Shown here in pieces: positions 9,353 to 18,589 of a stretch of DNA of 64,000 bases. Within the stretch, counting starts at the first letter, position 1. Each line of letters starts with the position of its first letter. The stretch is from an uncultured SAR86 cluster bacterium (lineage in GTDB: Bacteria; Pseudomonadota; Gammaproteobacteria; Magnimaribacterales; Magnimaribacteraceae). Position numbers and translations under genes: made by a program. The stretch spans positions 1-64,000 of the forward strand of contig CACOMS010000003.1 in assembly GCA_902628375.1 (NCBI GenBank). Direction: 5' to 3'. Under the pieces are notes generated by a model. That model did not search any database. It was not told the origin of the DNA and saw only the letters and a list, made by a program, of their open reading frames with translations.

Positions 9353-10409
9353 AAAAGAACGAATAACTCTGATAGGAGCTCCTCCTTCTCCCTACACAAG
9401 AAAAATGATTGCCTTACTTCGATATAGGCGCATTCCTTATGAAATTATTTGGGGGAATCCTAGCGAACTTTTAGAAGAAGGTGGAGCTTTTGCAGAATTA
9501 GGAATAAAACCACCCAAACCTGTTCTGCTTCCTACTTTTATTATGAGGAATGAAACGGGAGAGCTCCAGACTGTAACGGATTCAACGCCCATTATTAGGA
9601 AGTTAGAAGACGATTTTGAGGGAAGAAGTGTCATACCTGAAGATCCCGCTCTATGCTTCTTAAACTACCTTCTTGAAGATTTTGGTGATGAGTGGGTTAC
9701 TAAATATATGTTTCATTATCGATGGCATTTTAAAGAGGATGCAGATAATGCCTCTTCTATTCTTCCTCTAAATCATAAAGTTGACTTAACAGATGATGTT
9801 TGGGAACTATTTAAAGAGGGAATAGGTTCAAGACAGATTGAGAGACTTTGGGTTGTAGGCTCAAATGATACTACTGCCCCAATTATTGAAAATAGTTATA
9901 AACGTTTCCTTAAAATTATGGAAACTCATTTTAGTAATTTACCCTTTTTATTTGGCTATAGACCAAGTTCTGCTGACTTTGCTATTTATGGCCAGTTGAC
10001 CCAATTAATAGGATTGGATCCAACATCTAGAGCAATAGCTCATGAAATTTCTTTGAGAACTGTGGCATGGATAAATAGTATGGAAGACTTATCAGGTATT
10101 GATCCTGACAGAAGCCCATGGAAAAAATTAGAATCTCTTCCTGAAAGCATGAAATCTTTATTAAAGGAAATCGGACATGTCTATGTTCCTGCTTTATTGG
10201 CTAACAGCAAAGCTTTAGAAAGAGGAGAGGAGACTTGGGAGGCAGAAATTGATGGATCAACTTGGAAGCAAAAAACCTTTAATTATCAAGGTAAATGTCT
10301 TCAGTGGATTAACCAAGAGTTTTACTCTCTTGCTGAAATGGATCAAGAAAGAATATTAGACCTATTTGAAGACACAGGCTGCAAAGAGTTATTAATGAAG
10401 GAGAAGTAA
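9345..10409 (+). CDS. long glutathione S-transferase-like protein
   Basis: An N-terminal thioredoxin-like GST domain is visible in ITLIGAPPSPYTRKMIALL, with the Ser/Pro-containing active-site loop SPYTRK and a later TDSTPIIRKLE matching the cis-Pro and Glu/Ser glutathione-contact region. The helical C-terminal GST domain follows (FGYRPSSADFAIYGQL). At 354 residues it is much longer than the usual 200-230, because of an inserted helical segment and an extra C-terminal 80 residues. Overlaps DUF1330 by 8 nt; 2 nt separate it from the dehalogenase gene. Conjugation or dehalogenation of small electrophiles is plausible but inferred. Confidence 0.8.
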   Translation: MLKKERITLIGAPPSPYTRKMIALLRYRRIPYEIIWGNPSELLEEGGAFAELGIKPPKPVLLPTFIMRNETGELQTVTDSTPIIRKLEDDFEGRSVIPEDPALCFLNYLLEDFGDEWVTKYMFHYRWHFKEDADNASSILPLNHKVDLTDDVWELFKEGIGSRQIERLWVVGSNDTTAPIIENSYKRFLKIMETHFSNLPFLFGYRPSSADFAIYGQLTQLIGLDPTSRAIAHEISLRTVAWINSMEDLSGIDPDRSPWKKLESLPESMKSLLKEIGHVYVPALLANSKALERGEETWEAEIDGSTWKQKTFNYQGKCLQWINQEFYSLAEMDQERILDLFEDTGCKELLMKEK

Positions 10410-10411
10410 TT

Positions 10412-11476
10412 ATGAAAATTCTAAGAACACCAGATGAAAGGTTTGAGGGATTAACGGATTTTCCTTTTGAACCAAACTATACGAATATAAAAACTAAAGA
10501 TGGAAGTGAATTACGTATCCATCATATTGATGAAGGCCCCAAAGAAGGCCCACTATTGTTAGCAATGCATGGACAGCCAGTTTGGAGCTATCTTTATTCT
10601 AAGATGATACCTTTTTTGACTTCTGCTGGAATAAGAGTAATTGCTCCTGACCTTCCTGGGTATGGCAAGTCTGATAAGCCAGCTTCTAGAGAAGATTATA
10701 GCTATCAAAACCAGGTAGATTGGATGGTGGATTGGTTCAATGCTAATGATTTTCAAGATGTAACTTTCTTCGGTCAAGATTGGGGAGGTTTAATAGGACT
10801 TAGAATGGTTGCAAGAGAACCAGATAGGTTCCTAAGAGTTTCTATGGGCAACACAGGCCTTCCTTATAATCCTGAGGTGCCTAAAGAAGTAATAGAAGAA
10901 ATAGAGGCATTCAGATCTAGCAATATAAAACTTCATCCTTTATCTATGGCTAAGGAAATAAGCAAAATGGATAGTAGCGAAAATCACCCTGGACTTAAAT
11001 TTATGTATTGGCAGAAATTTTGTTGGGATACTGAAGATCTTCCAATAGGCTTCATTCAATCTATGCAATTAGAAAAGAGGTCCTTTATTTCCTTGATTTT
11101 GAATTATGTATTTATATTAATTGGTAAATATAGCTCATCTCCATTTAAGACTTATATAGCAAGAGCATATGAAGCGCCTTTTCCAGATCCAAGTTATAAA
11201 ATGGGTCCAAGAGCTATGCCAAGTCATGTGCCGATTATTCCCGATGAATCTCTCGAAGAACAAAGAAAAGCAAGGGAGTTTTTCTCAACATGGGAAAAGC
11301 CTTTTTTAAGTGTATTTGCAGGTAATGATCCTGTTACGAATGGAATTGAGCAGGATGTTTTACAAATGTGCCCAAATGCAAAAAGTGCTCCACATATAGG
11401 AGGGGGTCATTTTTACCAATGGACTAAACCAGAAGAGTTATCAAATTTATTGATTAATTTTATTAAGGAGAATTAG
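10412..11476 (+). CDS. haloalkane dehalogenase (subfamily I-like)
   Basis: An alpha/beta hydrolase that most resembles DhlA-type haloalkane dehalogenases, which release halide from haloalkanes by water attack. Visible: oxyanion/halide region AMHGQPVWSYL, RVIAPDLPGYGKSDKP, nucleophile Asp123 with adjacent halide-binding Trp124 in GQDWGG, AYEAPFPDPSY, a later acidic DPVTNG and catalytic His in GGGHFYQW. The N-terminus (RTPDERF) matches DhlA too. At 354 residues it is about 40 longer than DhlA, owing to a hydrophobic cap insertion (residues ~220-245). Substrate range is unknown; epoxide hydrolase or fluoroacetate dehalogenase are less likely. Confidence 0.85.
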   Translation: MKILRTPDERFEGLTDFPFEPNYTNIKTKDGSELRIHHIDEGPKEGPLLLAMHGQPVWSYLYSKMIPFLTSAGIRVIAPDLPGYGKSDKPASREDYSYQNQVDWMVDWFNANDFQDVTFFGQDWGGLIGLRMVAREPDRFLRVSMGNTGLPYNPEVPKEVIEEIEAFRSSNIKLHPLSMAKEISKMDSSENHPGLKFMYWQKFCWDTEDLPIGFIQSMQLEKRSFISLILNYVFILIGKYSSSPFKTYIARAYEAPFPDPSYKMGPRAMPSHVPIIPDESLEEQRKAREFFSTWEKPFLSVFAGNDPVTNGIEQDVLQMCPNAKSAPHIGGGHFYQWTKPEELSNLLINFIKEN

Positions 11477-11947
11477 TTGTTAAATTTTAATCTACTTCCA
11501 GAAAATGCTAACAATCTATATAAGGGAAATAGAGTTTCGCTATGGTTCTTTATAGCTTTTGTATGCTTGATGACTTGGAGATCTATTATTCATATGTTCT
11601 TTCAGGAATATGGTATGCATACCATAGCCAATTTAAAGCTTTTAACAGGAGATCCAGATCCTATGCCTTTGATCTACATGTTCTTTTCTCTTTGGGGATT
11701 TGCTCAATTGATTTTTTGCGCAGTTTGTTGGGTGATTATATTTCGTTATAAATCTCTTATTCCTTTAATGTATCTCTTATGGATCCTTGAGTGGGGAATT
11801 AGAACTTTTCTCTATCCAGTCATGTCTGGAGATCTCACAGCATCTATTATTTATTCTGATGGAGTCACTCCAGGAGCTGTGGGTGCTCCTTATGTTACTG
11901 TTTTATTACTCATATTTTTTATACTTTCCTTAAAAAAAAGAAACTAG
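11477..11947 (+). CDS. four-helix membrane protein of unknown function (TTG start)
   Basis: I do not recognise this 156-residue protein. Four hydrophobic helices are visible (starting near residues 22, 63, 85 and 135), with a highly aromatic, Trp-rich sequence and short polar loops. The start is TTG directly after the stop of the dehalogenase gene; AAGGAG seven bases upstream of the TTG fixes this start. It lies between dehalogenase and sulfatase genes in the same operon, so a role in transport or membrane handling of their substrates can be imagined, but nothing in the sequence shows it. Confidence 0.75.
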   Translation: MLNFNLLPENANNLYKGNRVSLWFFIAFVCLMTWRSIIHMFFQEYGMHTIANLKLLTGDPDPMPLIYMFFSLWGFAQLIFCAVCWVIIFRYKSLIPLMYLLWILEWGIRTFLYPVMSGDLTASIIYSDGVTPGAVGAPYVTVLLLIFFILSLKKRN

Positions 11948-11960
11948 AGGACTTTATTGC

Positions 11961-13613
11961 ATGATTAAAAAGGTATCCTATCTTCTATCTATACTTTTAG
12001 TTTCTGGGTTTTTAATTTGGGAATACAAAGTAAATATAATTGTTTGGACGCTTCCAAAGGTCATGAACTTTGTAAATCCAATTCAAGAAAACATCCCCAC
12101 TAATTGGACTGAAGGCCCTTCAGAAAAACTAGATATAAAGGATTCTAGACCAAATATTATTTTGATTTTGGCAGATGACATGGGTTACAACGACATCTCT
12201 TTGCATAATGGCGGTGCTGCAGATGGGTCGCTTCAAACACCTCATATAGATTCTTTAGCAACTAATGGTGTTTGGTTTTCTAAAGGCTATGCCGCAAATG
12301 CTACTTGTGCTCCTTCAAGAGCTTCAATAATGACTGGAAGGTACGCAACAAGGTTTGGATTTGAATTTACGCCTGTTCCTGATGCAGGAAGGACAGTTCT
12401 GACTTGGTTAGCAGAAGAAGATGACTCTGAATTGAGATCAAGAATTGATAAAGACTTAGCAATGAATTTACCTCCTTTTTTGGATCAGGGTATGCCATCT
12501 GAGCAGATTACTATTGCTGAAATTTTAAAAGACTCAGGTTATTACACTGCTCATATTGGAAAATGGCACCTTGGCCATGCAAGTGGAATGGACCCACAAA
12601 GCCAGGGTTTCGATGATTCTTTATCTTTAGCTGGTTCATATTATTTACCAGAAGACCATCCTCAGGTAGTAAACGCTAAATTTGATACAAGTATCGATAA
12701 GATGGTTTGGTCCAGTGGCCAATATGCTGCTCAGTTTAATGGAGGAGATTTTTTTGAACCTGATAAATATGTAACTGATTACTATACTGATGAAGCTCTA
12801 AAGGTAATTGAAAAGAATCAAAATAGACCTTTTTTCTTATATTTGAGTCACTGGGCAATTCATAATCCTCTTCAAGCATTAAGAGATGATGTAGAACAAA
12901 TGAGCCATATGCCTGAGCATAATCTTCAAGTTTACTCTGGAATGATTAGATCTTTAGATAGAAGTGTAGGAAAAATAATACAAAAACTAAAAGATTTAAA
13001 AATTTATGGTAAGACTTTAATCATATTTACTAGTGACAATGGTGGCGCTAACTACATTGAGCTAGAGGATATAAATAAACCATTTAGAGGATGGAAAATA
13101 AGTTTTTTTGAAGGAGGTATAAGAGTTCCATTTATAGTGAGCTGGCCTGATGAGATTAGTCCAGGCATGAAATTTGATGAAGCAGTACACCATTTTGATA
13201 TTTTTTCCACTATTGCTTCAGCAGCTCGAGCTAAAACTCCTGAAGATAGAAAAATAGATGGTGTGGATTTGCTCCCTTTCTTAAGAATGGATAATTCTAA
13301 TAAACCTCACGAAACCCTTTTTTGGCGTTCTGGAAATCACCAATCTGTTTTGCATAGAAACTGGAAATACATAATTAGTAAAAAAGAAAATAAGAGATGG
13401 TTATTTGACACTTCCGTAGACCCTTTTGAAAAAAATAACTTAATTGAAAGCCATCAAGAAGATGCTAAGAAAATTGAAAAACTCTTAGCTAAATTTAATT
13501 CTGAACAAACATCTCCTTTATTTCCATCAGCTTTTGAAGCCCCGATATTGATAGATAAGTACGATGGACAGGAGTATAGAGAAGGTGATGAATATATTTA
13601 TTGGTCTAATTAA
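11961..13613 (+). CDS. type I sulfatase (formylglycine-dependent)
   Basis: A 550-residue alkaline-phosphatase-superfamily sulfatase. The formylglycine site is CAPSR with Cys116, followed by ASIMTGRY. Metal ligands are seen in LILADDMGYND and in FTSDNGGAN, and GKWHLGH is the second signature. One N-terminal membrane helix (residues ~5-25) suggests export or anchoring with the enzyme in the periplasm. Activity would need a formylglycine-generating enzyme, which is not in this window. The gene follows the small membrane protein by 13 nt and precedes nitronate monooxygenase by 37 nt. The substrate may be a sulfated glycan or aryl sulfate. Confidence 0.9.
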   Translation: MIKKVSYLLSILLVSGFLIWEYKVNIIVWTLPKVMNFVNPIQENIPTNWTEGPSEKLDIKDSRPNIILILADDMGYNDISLHNGGAADGSLQTPHIDSLATNGVWFSKGYAANATCAPSRASIMTGRYATRFGFEFTPVPDAGRTVLTWLAEEDDSELRSRIDKDLAMNLPPFLDQGMPSEQITIAEILKDSGYYTAHIGKWHLGHASGMDPQSQGFDDSLSLAGSYYLPEDHPQVVNAKFDTSIDKMVWSSGQYAAQFNGGDFFEPDKYVTDYYTDEALKVIEKNQNRPFFLYLSHWAIHNPLQALRDDVEQMSHMPEHNLQVYSGMIRSLDRSVGKIIQKLKDLKIYGKTLIIFTSDNGGANYIELEDINKPFRGWKISFFEGGIRVPFIVSWPDEISPGMKFDEAVHHFDIFSTIASAARAKTPEDRKIDGVDLLPFLRMDNSNKPHETLFWRSGNHQSVLHRNWKYIISKKENKRWLFDTSVDPFEKNNLIESHQEDAKKIEKLLAKFNSEQTSPLFPSAFEAPILIDKYDGQEYREGDEYIYWSN

Positions 13614-13650
13614 ACTTATATATACTAACTTTTAGATTAAAGGAGAAGAG

Positions 13651-14622
13651 ATGAAAACTAAAATAACTGAACTTTTTGATATAGAGCATCCAATTATCCA
13701 AGGAGGAATGCATTATGTTGGATTTGCTGAATTAGCAGCTGCCGTATCAAATGCAGGGGGACTAGGAATAATTACAGGATTAACTCAGGGAACTCCAGAT
13801 AAATTGGAAACAGAAATTAGAAAATGCCAGGAACTGACCGATAAACCTTTTGGAGTAAACTTAACTTTCCTTCCTTCTCTGACTCCTCCTGATTATCCAG
13901 GTCTGATCGAAGTTATTGTTAATACGGGAGTAAAAGTAGTAGAGACTGCTGGAAGAAACCCAGCAGTTTATATGCCCGCAATGAAAGATGCTGGTATTAA
14001 AGTTATTCATAAATGCACTTCAGTAAGACATTCAATTAAAGCTCAAGATATAGGATGTGATGCTGTTTCAGTAGATGGATTTGAGTGTGGAGGCCATCCA
14101 GGAGAAGACGACATTCCAAATTTTATCCTTTTACCAAGAGCAGCTGATGAATTATCAATACCTTTCGTTGCTTCAGGTGGTATGGCAGATGCAAGAAGCC
14201 TCGTAGCTGCAATGGCATTAGGTGCAGAAGGGATGAATATGGGAACAAGATTTATAGCAACTCAAGATGCTCCAGTTCATGAGAACGTTAAACAAGCGAT
14301 TGTTAATGCAAGTGAGCTAGACACTAGGCTAATTATGAGATCTCTTACTAATACAGAAAGAGTTTTAAACAATCCAGCAGTTGAAAGTTTAATGGCAAAA
14401 GAGAAAGCACTAGGAGATGATCTTAAATTTGAAGATATTATTGATGAAGTGGCAGGGGTTTATCCCAAAGTAATGCTAGAAGGGGAGCCTGAAGTTGGGG
14501 CTTGGTCTTGTGGTATGGTTGCAGGCTTGGTTTATGATATTCCTACGGTCAAAGAGTTAATTGATAGAATAATGAAAGAGGCCGATGAAATTATTAATTC
14601 GAGGTTAAATAGAGCTTCATAA
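13651..14622 (+). CDS. nitronate monooxygenase family protein
   Basis: An FMN-dependent TIM-barrel protein of the 2-nitropropane dioxygenase/nitronate monooxygenase family, 323 residues. Visible: N-terminal HPIIQGGMHYVG, the active-site region GFECGGHPGED with its histidine, then GGMADARSLVAAMALGAEGM and NMGTRF for FMN phosphate binding. It detoxifies nitronates in characterised members, but many homologues may be enoyl reductases or other flavoproteins. AAAGGAGAAG precedes the ATG. It is in line with the sulfatase and MBL-fold genes. Confidence 0.88.
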   Translation: MKTKITELFDIEHPIIQGGMHYVGFAELAAAVSNAGGLGIITGLTQGTPDKLETEIRKCQELTDKPFGVNLTFLPSLTPPDYPGLIEVIVNTGVKVVETAGRNPAVYMPAMKDAGIKVIHKCTSVRHSIKAQDIGCDAVSVDGFECGGHPGEDDIPNFILLPRAADELSIPFVASGGMADARSLVAAMALGAEGMNMGTRFIATQDAPVHENVKQAIVNASELDTRLIMRSLTNTERVLNNPAVESLMAKEKALGDDLKFEDIIDEVAGVYPKVMLEGEPEVGAWSCGMVAGLVYDIPTVKELIDRIMKEADEIINSRLNRAS

Positions 14623-14639
14623 ACCCAGATATTTTATTT

Positions 14640-15695
14640 ATGAAAAAATTTCTAAAATTAACTTCCGTTTTAGCCTTCATTGTATTGATTGTATTTGTCC
14701 TCATTAGAATACCCGCAATACAAGACAGAATAGCACCTCTTGCAATGGTAGCTCTTTTATCTCCTGCAGACTTGCCAGAAGAAGATTCGTTAAGTGCCTT
14801 GGTTTGTGGTTCTGCTTCTCCATTAGGAGCTACTGATAGAGCTCAGACTTGTATCATGGTTAGAGCGGGTGATGAGATATATATCGTAGACATAGGTGAC
14901 GGAGCTAATAGAAATTTAGGTAGATGGAGAATCCCAATGAACAAGGTACAAGCAGTCCTGTTAACCCATCTTCACTCAGATCACATATCTGATCTAGCTG
15001 ATCTTCATCTAGCTACTTGGATACCAAATAGGAAGAGCCAATTAAAAGTTTATGGCCCTCAAGGAGTTGAATTTGTTACAAGAGGTTTTGAAGAAGCATA
15101 TCAGTCTGATTACTTTTTTAGGAATGAACATCATGGAGATGAAGTAGCTCCTTTGCATTCTGTTGGATTTGAACCTATAACAATTGATTTGAATAAACCA
15201 ATCATTATTGAAAAAGATGGATTAAAGGTTACCGCATTTGAAGTACCTCATGACCCAGTAAAACCAGCCTTAGCTTTTAGATTTGATTACAAAGGAAGGT
15301 CAATCGTCATTAGTGGAGATACTATTTATTCGGAGAATTTAATTAGTTACTCAAAGGATGCTGATGTTTTATTTCATGAAGCTTTATCTATGAATATAGT
15401 ATCTATGATGGAGGGTTTCACTAAAAGGTCTGGAAATGATTTACTTTCTAAGATTCTTTTTGATGTTCAGGATTATCATACAGATCCAGTTGATGCTGCT
15501 AAAGCAGCCAATGAAGCTGGAGTTAAGCATTTAATTTTCTATCATTTAGCACCTGCACCAGCAAACTGGTTAATAGAAGGTATGTTTGTAAGAGGCGTAA
15601 ATTCTATTAGAGATGATTGGACTTTATCGGATGATGGAACAATGGTTGTTTTACCCGTAAACTCTGAAGAAATAAAAATCTCGACTATAGATTAG
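14640..15695 (+). CDS. membrane-anchored metallo-beta-lactamase-fold hydrolase
   Basis: A metallo-beta-lactamase-fold hydrolase of 351 residues with the zinc motif THLHSDHISD (His110, His112, Asp114, His115) and a later SGDTIYS carrying the bridging Asp; a C-terminal YHLAPAP supplies another His. It resembles the RNase Z/arylsulfatase-like branch. An N-terminal hydrophobic helix (residues ~8-24) suggests a signal anchor, putting the enzyme in the periplasm; that argues against tRNase Z. It lies 17 nt after nitronate monooxygenase and overlaps the aminotransferase gene tail to tail by 4 nt. Confidence 0.82.
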   Translation: MKKFLKLTSVLAFIVLIVFVLIRIPAIQDRIAPLAMVALLSPADLPEEDSLSALVCGSASPLGATDRAQTCIMVRAGDEIYIVDIGDGANRNLGRWRIPMNKVQAVLLTHLHSDHISDLADLHLATWIPNRKSQLKVYGPQGVEFVTRGFEEAYQSDYFFRNEHHGDEVAPLHSVGFEPITIDLNKPIIIEKDGLKVTAFEVPHDPVKPALAFRFDYKGRSIVISGDTIYSENLISYSKDADVLFHEALSMNIVSMMEGFTKRSGNDLLSKILFDVQDYHTDPVDAAKAANEAGVKHLIFYHLAPAPANWLIEGMFVRGVNSIRDDWTLSDDGTMVVLPVNSEEIKISTID

Positions 15696-16888
15696 AACTT
15701 AGAAGCTACCTTTTCTATTTTTTCGAGTCCTTCTAAAATATCTTCATTTTCAATATTAAGAGCAGGTGCGAGTCTAATTTTGTCCGAACCCGCAGGAACA
15801 AGGATTAGGCCTTCTCCATAAGCTATATCTAGGAATTCAAAAGAGGATTTTTCTTTTACTAAGTCACATCCAAACCACAGACCAGAAGATCTAATTTCAG
15901 AGAAAAGACTATACTTCGAAGAAATTTCTTCTAATCTAGTTTTAATAATATTTTCTTTTATTTTTACTTCATTCAGAAAATCGGGGCAATTTACTATATC
16001 CAGAACTTTATTTGCTACAGCACAAGCTAAATGATTGCCACCGAAAGTACTTCCATGAGTACCAGGCTGAAGAGTTTGAGCTAGGTTATCACTTACCAAA
16101 GTTGCTCCAATAGGAAATCCACCTCCAAGCCCTTTAGCAGAGGTAAGAATATCTGGTTCTATTTCATATTTCATATAAGCATATAAATGACCAGTTCTTC
16201 CAACTCCACTCTGCACCTCATCAAAAATTAGACTTATGGAATTAGAATCACACAGGCTTTTTATCTCTTTAAGGAATTCTTTATTTGCTTCAACAATTCC
16301 TGTTTCGCCTTGTATGGGCTCAATGATTATTGCTGCAGTTCTCTCTGAAATTAAGTTTTTAACAGAGTTAATGTCATTAAATATTGCATGTTTAATTCCT
16401 TCTATTAACGGAGAAAATTCTTTTCCTGAATCATCTGAACCACCTAAAGTAATATTTAAGATAGACCTTCCATGAAAGGAATTATTAAACGAAATTATCT
16501 CGGTCTTATCTTGGTTTATTGAAGAGTGAAATTTTCTAACAATTTTTATTGCTGCTTCATTTGCTTCAGACCCTGAATTGCAAAAGAAAACTTTATCTGC
16601 AAACGTATTATCAGTTAACTTCTCTCCTAGTTTTATTGCCTCCTCTGAAGCAACAAAATTACTTAAGTGCCATAACTTTTTAGATTGAGCTGATAGTACC
16701 TCAATTAGTTCATCATTTGCATGACCCAGAGAATTAACAGCTATACCGCCTCCTAAATCTATATATTCTTTATCATTAAAATCCCAAACCCTTGATCCTT
16801 TAGCGGTTTTAGGAATAAAGTCAGCTGGCAAATAATTTGGCACCATAACTTTTTGATATGTTTCAAGTAATTTTTTTTCTTCTTTCAT
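15692..16888 (-). CDS. argD: acetylornithine/succinyl-DAP aminotransferase (class III)
   Basis: A PLP-dependent class III aminotransferase of 398 residues, the size of ArgD. Visible: NSGSEANEAAIK, SFHGRS, EPIQGETGIVEA, IFDEVQSGVGRTG and the PLP lysine Lys252 in SAKGLGGGFPIGA, then STFGGNHLAC. ArgD makes N-acetylornithine for arginine and also serves lysine synthesis. Other class III enzymes (AstC, GABA or ornithine aminotransferase) share these motifs, so the symbol is probable rather than certain. AAGGGAAG precedes the ATG. It is divergent from the DUF2244 gene across 46 bp. Confidence 0.8.
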   Translation of the reverse strand: MKEEKKLLETYQKVMVPNYLPADFIPKTAKGSRVWDFNDKEYIDLGGGIAVNSLGHANDELIEVLSAQSKKLWHLSNFVASEEAIKLGEKLTDNTFADKVFFCNSGSEANEAAIKIVRKFHSSINQDKTEIISFNNSFHGRSILNITLGGSDDSGKEFSPLIEGIKHAIFNDINSVKNLISERTAAIIIEPIQGETGIVEANKEFLKEIKSLCDSNSISLIFDEVQSGVGRTGHLYAYMKYEIEPDILTSAKGLGGGFPIGATLVSDNLAQTLQPGTHGSTFGGNHLACAVANKVLDIVNCPDFLNEVKIKENIIKTRLEEISSKYSLFSEIRSSGLWFGCDLVKEKSSFEFLDIAYGEGLILVPAGSDKIRLAPALNIENEDILEGLEKIEKVASKF

Positions 16889-16899
16889 CTAATCTTCCC

Positions 16900-16928
16900 T
16901 TGGGTGGGGAAAGTATTGTAGGTACTAT
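16900..16928 (+). promoter_or_regulatory. promoter placing +1 at the DUF2244 start codon
   Basis: TTGGGT, a 17-bp spacer and TACTAT (5/6) form a sigma70-like promoter. The -10 box ends 6 bp before the ATG at 16935, so transcription would start at about the A of the ATG, giving a leaderless mRNA. No Shine-Dalgarno is present. An opposing TACAAT at 16915-16920 can serve the minus-strand aminotransferase gene, with interleaved boxes. Confidence 0.5.
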
Positions 16929-16934
16929 TGTTTA

Positions 16935-17420
16935 ATGGTCAAAATAAATTCTTCAAATGAAGAAACTCTTTTTACTGTAACTCTTGAACCTAACAGGTCT
17001 CTAGATTGGAAATATAGTCTTGTTTTCATCTTCATTATAGCCATTACTTGTTTATCAGTTGGATTTGCTTTCTATTTTGTTGGGGCAACTTTAATTCTTC
17101 CTTTTGCTGGCTTAGAGATTCTTTTGGTGGCTATCTGTGTTTATTTTGTAATGAATCAGAGTTATCAGAAGGAAGTCATAATTCTTTCACCAGAAAAGCT
17201 AAGGATAGAAAAAGGTAAAAGAAAAGCAGAACAAACCTGGGAATTTTTCCGGTCTTGGTCGCAAATAAGAGTAGAAAGGCCAAAACACCCTTGGTATCCA
17301 GCTCATATTTTAGTAGCTTCAAAGGGGGAAAGAATTCCAATAGGAAGTTTTTTGACTCAAGAAGAAAAAAATACTTTAGTTGAAAGACTTAGAGAAATAA
17401 TAAATCAACTAAGTAGTTAA
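16935..17420 (+). CDS. DUF2244 membrane protein
   Basis: A 161-residue protein with two adjacent membrane helices (about residues 28-48 and 53-73), a short cytoplasmic N-terminus and a C-terminal soluble region containing WEFFRSWSQIRVER and IPIGSFLTQEEK. This layout and these motifs fit the DUF2244 family, which often lies near cytochrome oxidase genes in proteobacteria; none are seen here. The function is not known. The promoter suggests a leaderless transcript. It overlaps the acyl-CoA dehydrogenase gene tail to tail by 4 nt. Confidence 0.8.
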   Translation: MVKINSSNEETLFTVTLEPNRSLDWKYSLVFIFIIAITCLSVGFAFYFVGATLILPFAGLEILLVAICVYFVMNQSYQKEVIILSPEKLRIEKGKRKAEQTWEFFRSWSQIRVERPKHPWYPAHILVASKGERIPIGSFLTQEEKNTLVERLREIINQLSS

Positions 17421-18580
17421 TTTCTTTGGTTAAAACGTCTACCTACCATAGATGACGCAATATTAATTTTCTGTATATCAATTGTTCCTCCTGCAATTCC
17501 CCAACCCCATGCATCTCTTAACCTTCTTTCCATTTGGTATTCTTTGTTATAACCATATCCACCCATAATCTGAACAGCCATTCCTGTTACTTCTCTAGAC
17601 ATTTCATTAGAAAAACATTTACCAACGCTAGATTCAAATATACTTGGCAAGCCTTCACCTGCATTATGAGCTGCTCTATGAATAAGTAATCTACTAGCTT
17701 CTACTTTCATAGCCATTTCAGCCAATTTCATTTGGACTGCCTGAAAGTCTATAATTGGTTTTCCAAATTGCTCTCTTTCTTGAACATATTCAAGTACTTG
17801 TTCTAGAGCACCAGAAGCTTGCCCTAAACTCATTGTTGCATTACCACACCTTTCTAAATCAAATGCCTCCATTAATTTTTTAAAGCCTCCATTGGAATCA
17901 ACAACAATATTTTCTAATGGTACTTCTACGTTATCTAAGAAGATGTCAGCTGAAGCTATGCCTCTAAAGCCCATTAATTCTTCTTGTTTACCAAAGCTAA
18001 GACCTGGAGTGTCTTTTTCAACATATACAGCTCCAATTCCCTTAGCTCCTGGCTCTTCTGACATTCTGCAATAAATAACATACCCATGTGCATGACCGGC
18101 ACCAGAGCACCACCTTTTTGATCCATTCAAAATTACTTTATCTGATTCAATTTTTGCTGAGGTAACTAGATCAGTTAAGGCAGAACCAGCATTTGGTTCT
18201 GACATAGAAACAGCAATAAATAAGTTTCCTTTGCAAACCTCAGGAAGTACTTTTTTCTTAAGTTCTTCATTTGCAAAATGTTCTATGGCTTTTGTTGGAC
18301 CAACACAACTCTCAAATATAGGCCAAGCTACAGCAGAAGATACCTTTGCAAACTCTTCTAAGACTAATAAAGCATCTAAATTTGATAGACCTAAACCTCC
18401 ATACTTCTCATCAACATTTATTCCTATAAATCCCATTTCCGCATATTTTTTGAACCATTCATCAGACAAGGGATTACCTGTATGCTCTATCTCTTTAGCA
18501 ACCTCTGTCATTTCCTTTTGGGCAAACTCTCTTGCTGTAGTTTGTAATTGAATTTGATCTTCTGTTAACGAAAATTCCAT
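17417..18580 (-). CDS. acyl-CoA dehydrogenase
   Basis: An FAD-dependent acyl-CoA dehydrogenase of 387 residues. Visible: N-terminal helical domain, FAD-binding VSMSEPNAGSALTDL and KRWCSGAGHAHGY in the middle beta domain, then the C-terminal helical domain with REQFGKPIIDFQAVQ and QIMGGYGYNKEYQMERRLRDA. The catalytic Glu expected near GGYGY could not be fixed by eye, and the exact acyl-CoA is unknown. AGGAG precedes the ATG. It lies 9 nt after the CoA-transferase gene on the same strand, so the pair probably activates and oxidises one acid. Confidence 0.9.
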   Translation of the reverse strand: MEFSLTEDQIQLQTTAREFAQKEMTEVAKEIEHTGNPLSDEWFKKYAEMGFIGINVDEKYGGLGLSNLDALLVLEEFAKVSSAVAWPIFESCVGPTKAIEHFANEELKKKVLPEVCKGNLFIAVSMSEPNAGSALTDLVTSAKIESDKVILNGSKRWCSGAGHAHGYVIYCRMSEEPGAKGIGAVYVEKDTPGLSFGKQEELMGFRGIASADIFLDNVEVPLENIVVDSNGGFKKLMEAFDLERCGNATMSLGQASGALEQVLEYVQEREQFGKPIIDFQAVQMKLAEMAMKVEASRLLIHRAAHNAGEGLPSIFESSVGKCFSNEMSREVTGMAVQIMGGYGYNKEYQMERRLRDAWGWGIAGGTIDIQKINIASSMVGRRFNQRN

Positions 18581-18589
18581 AATTAACTC

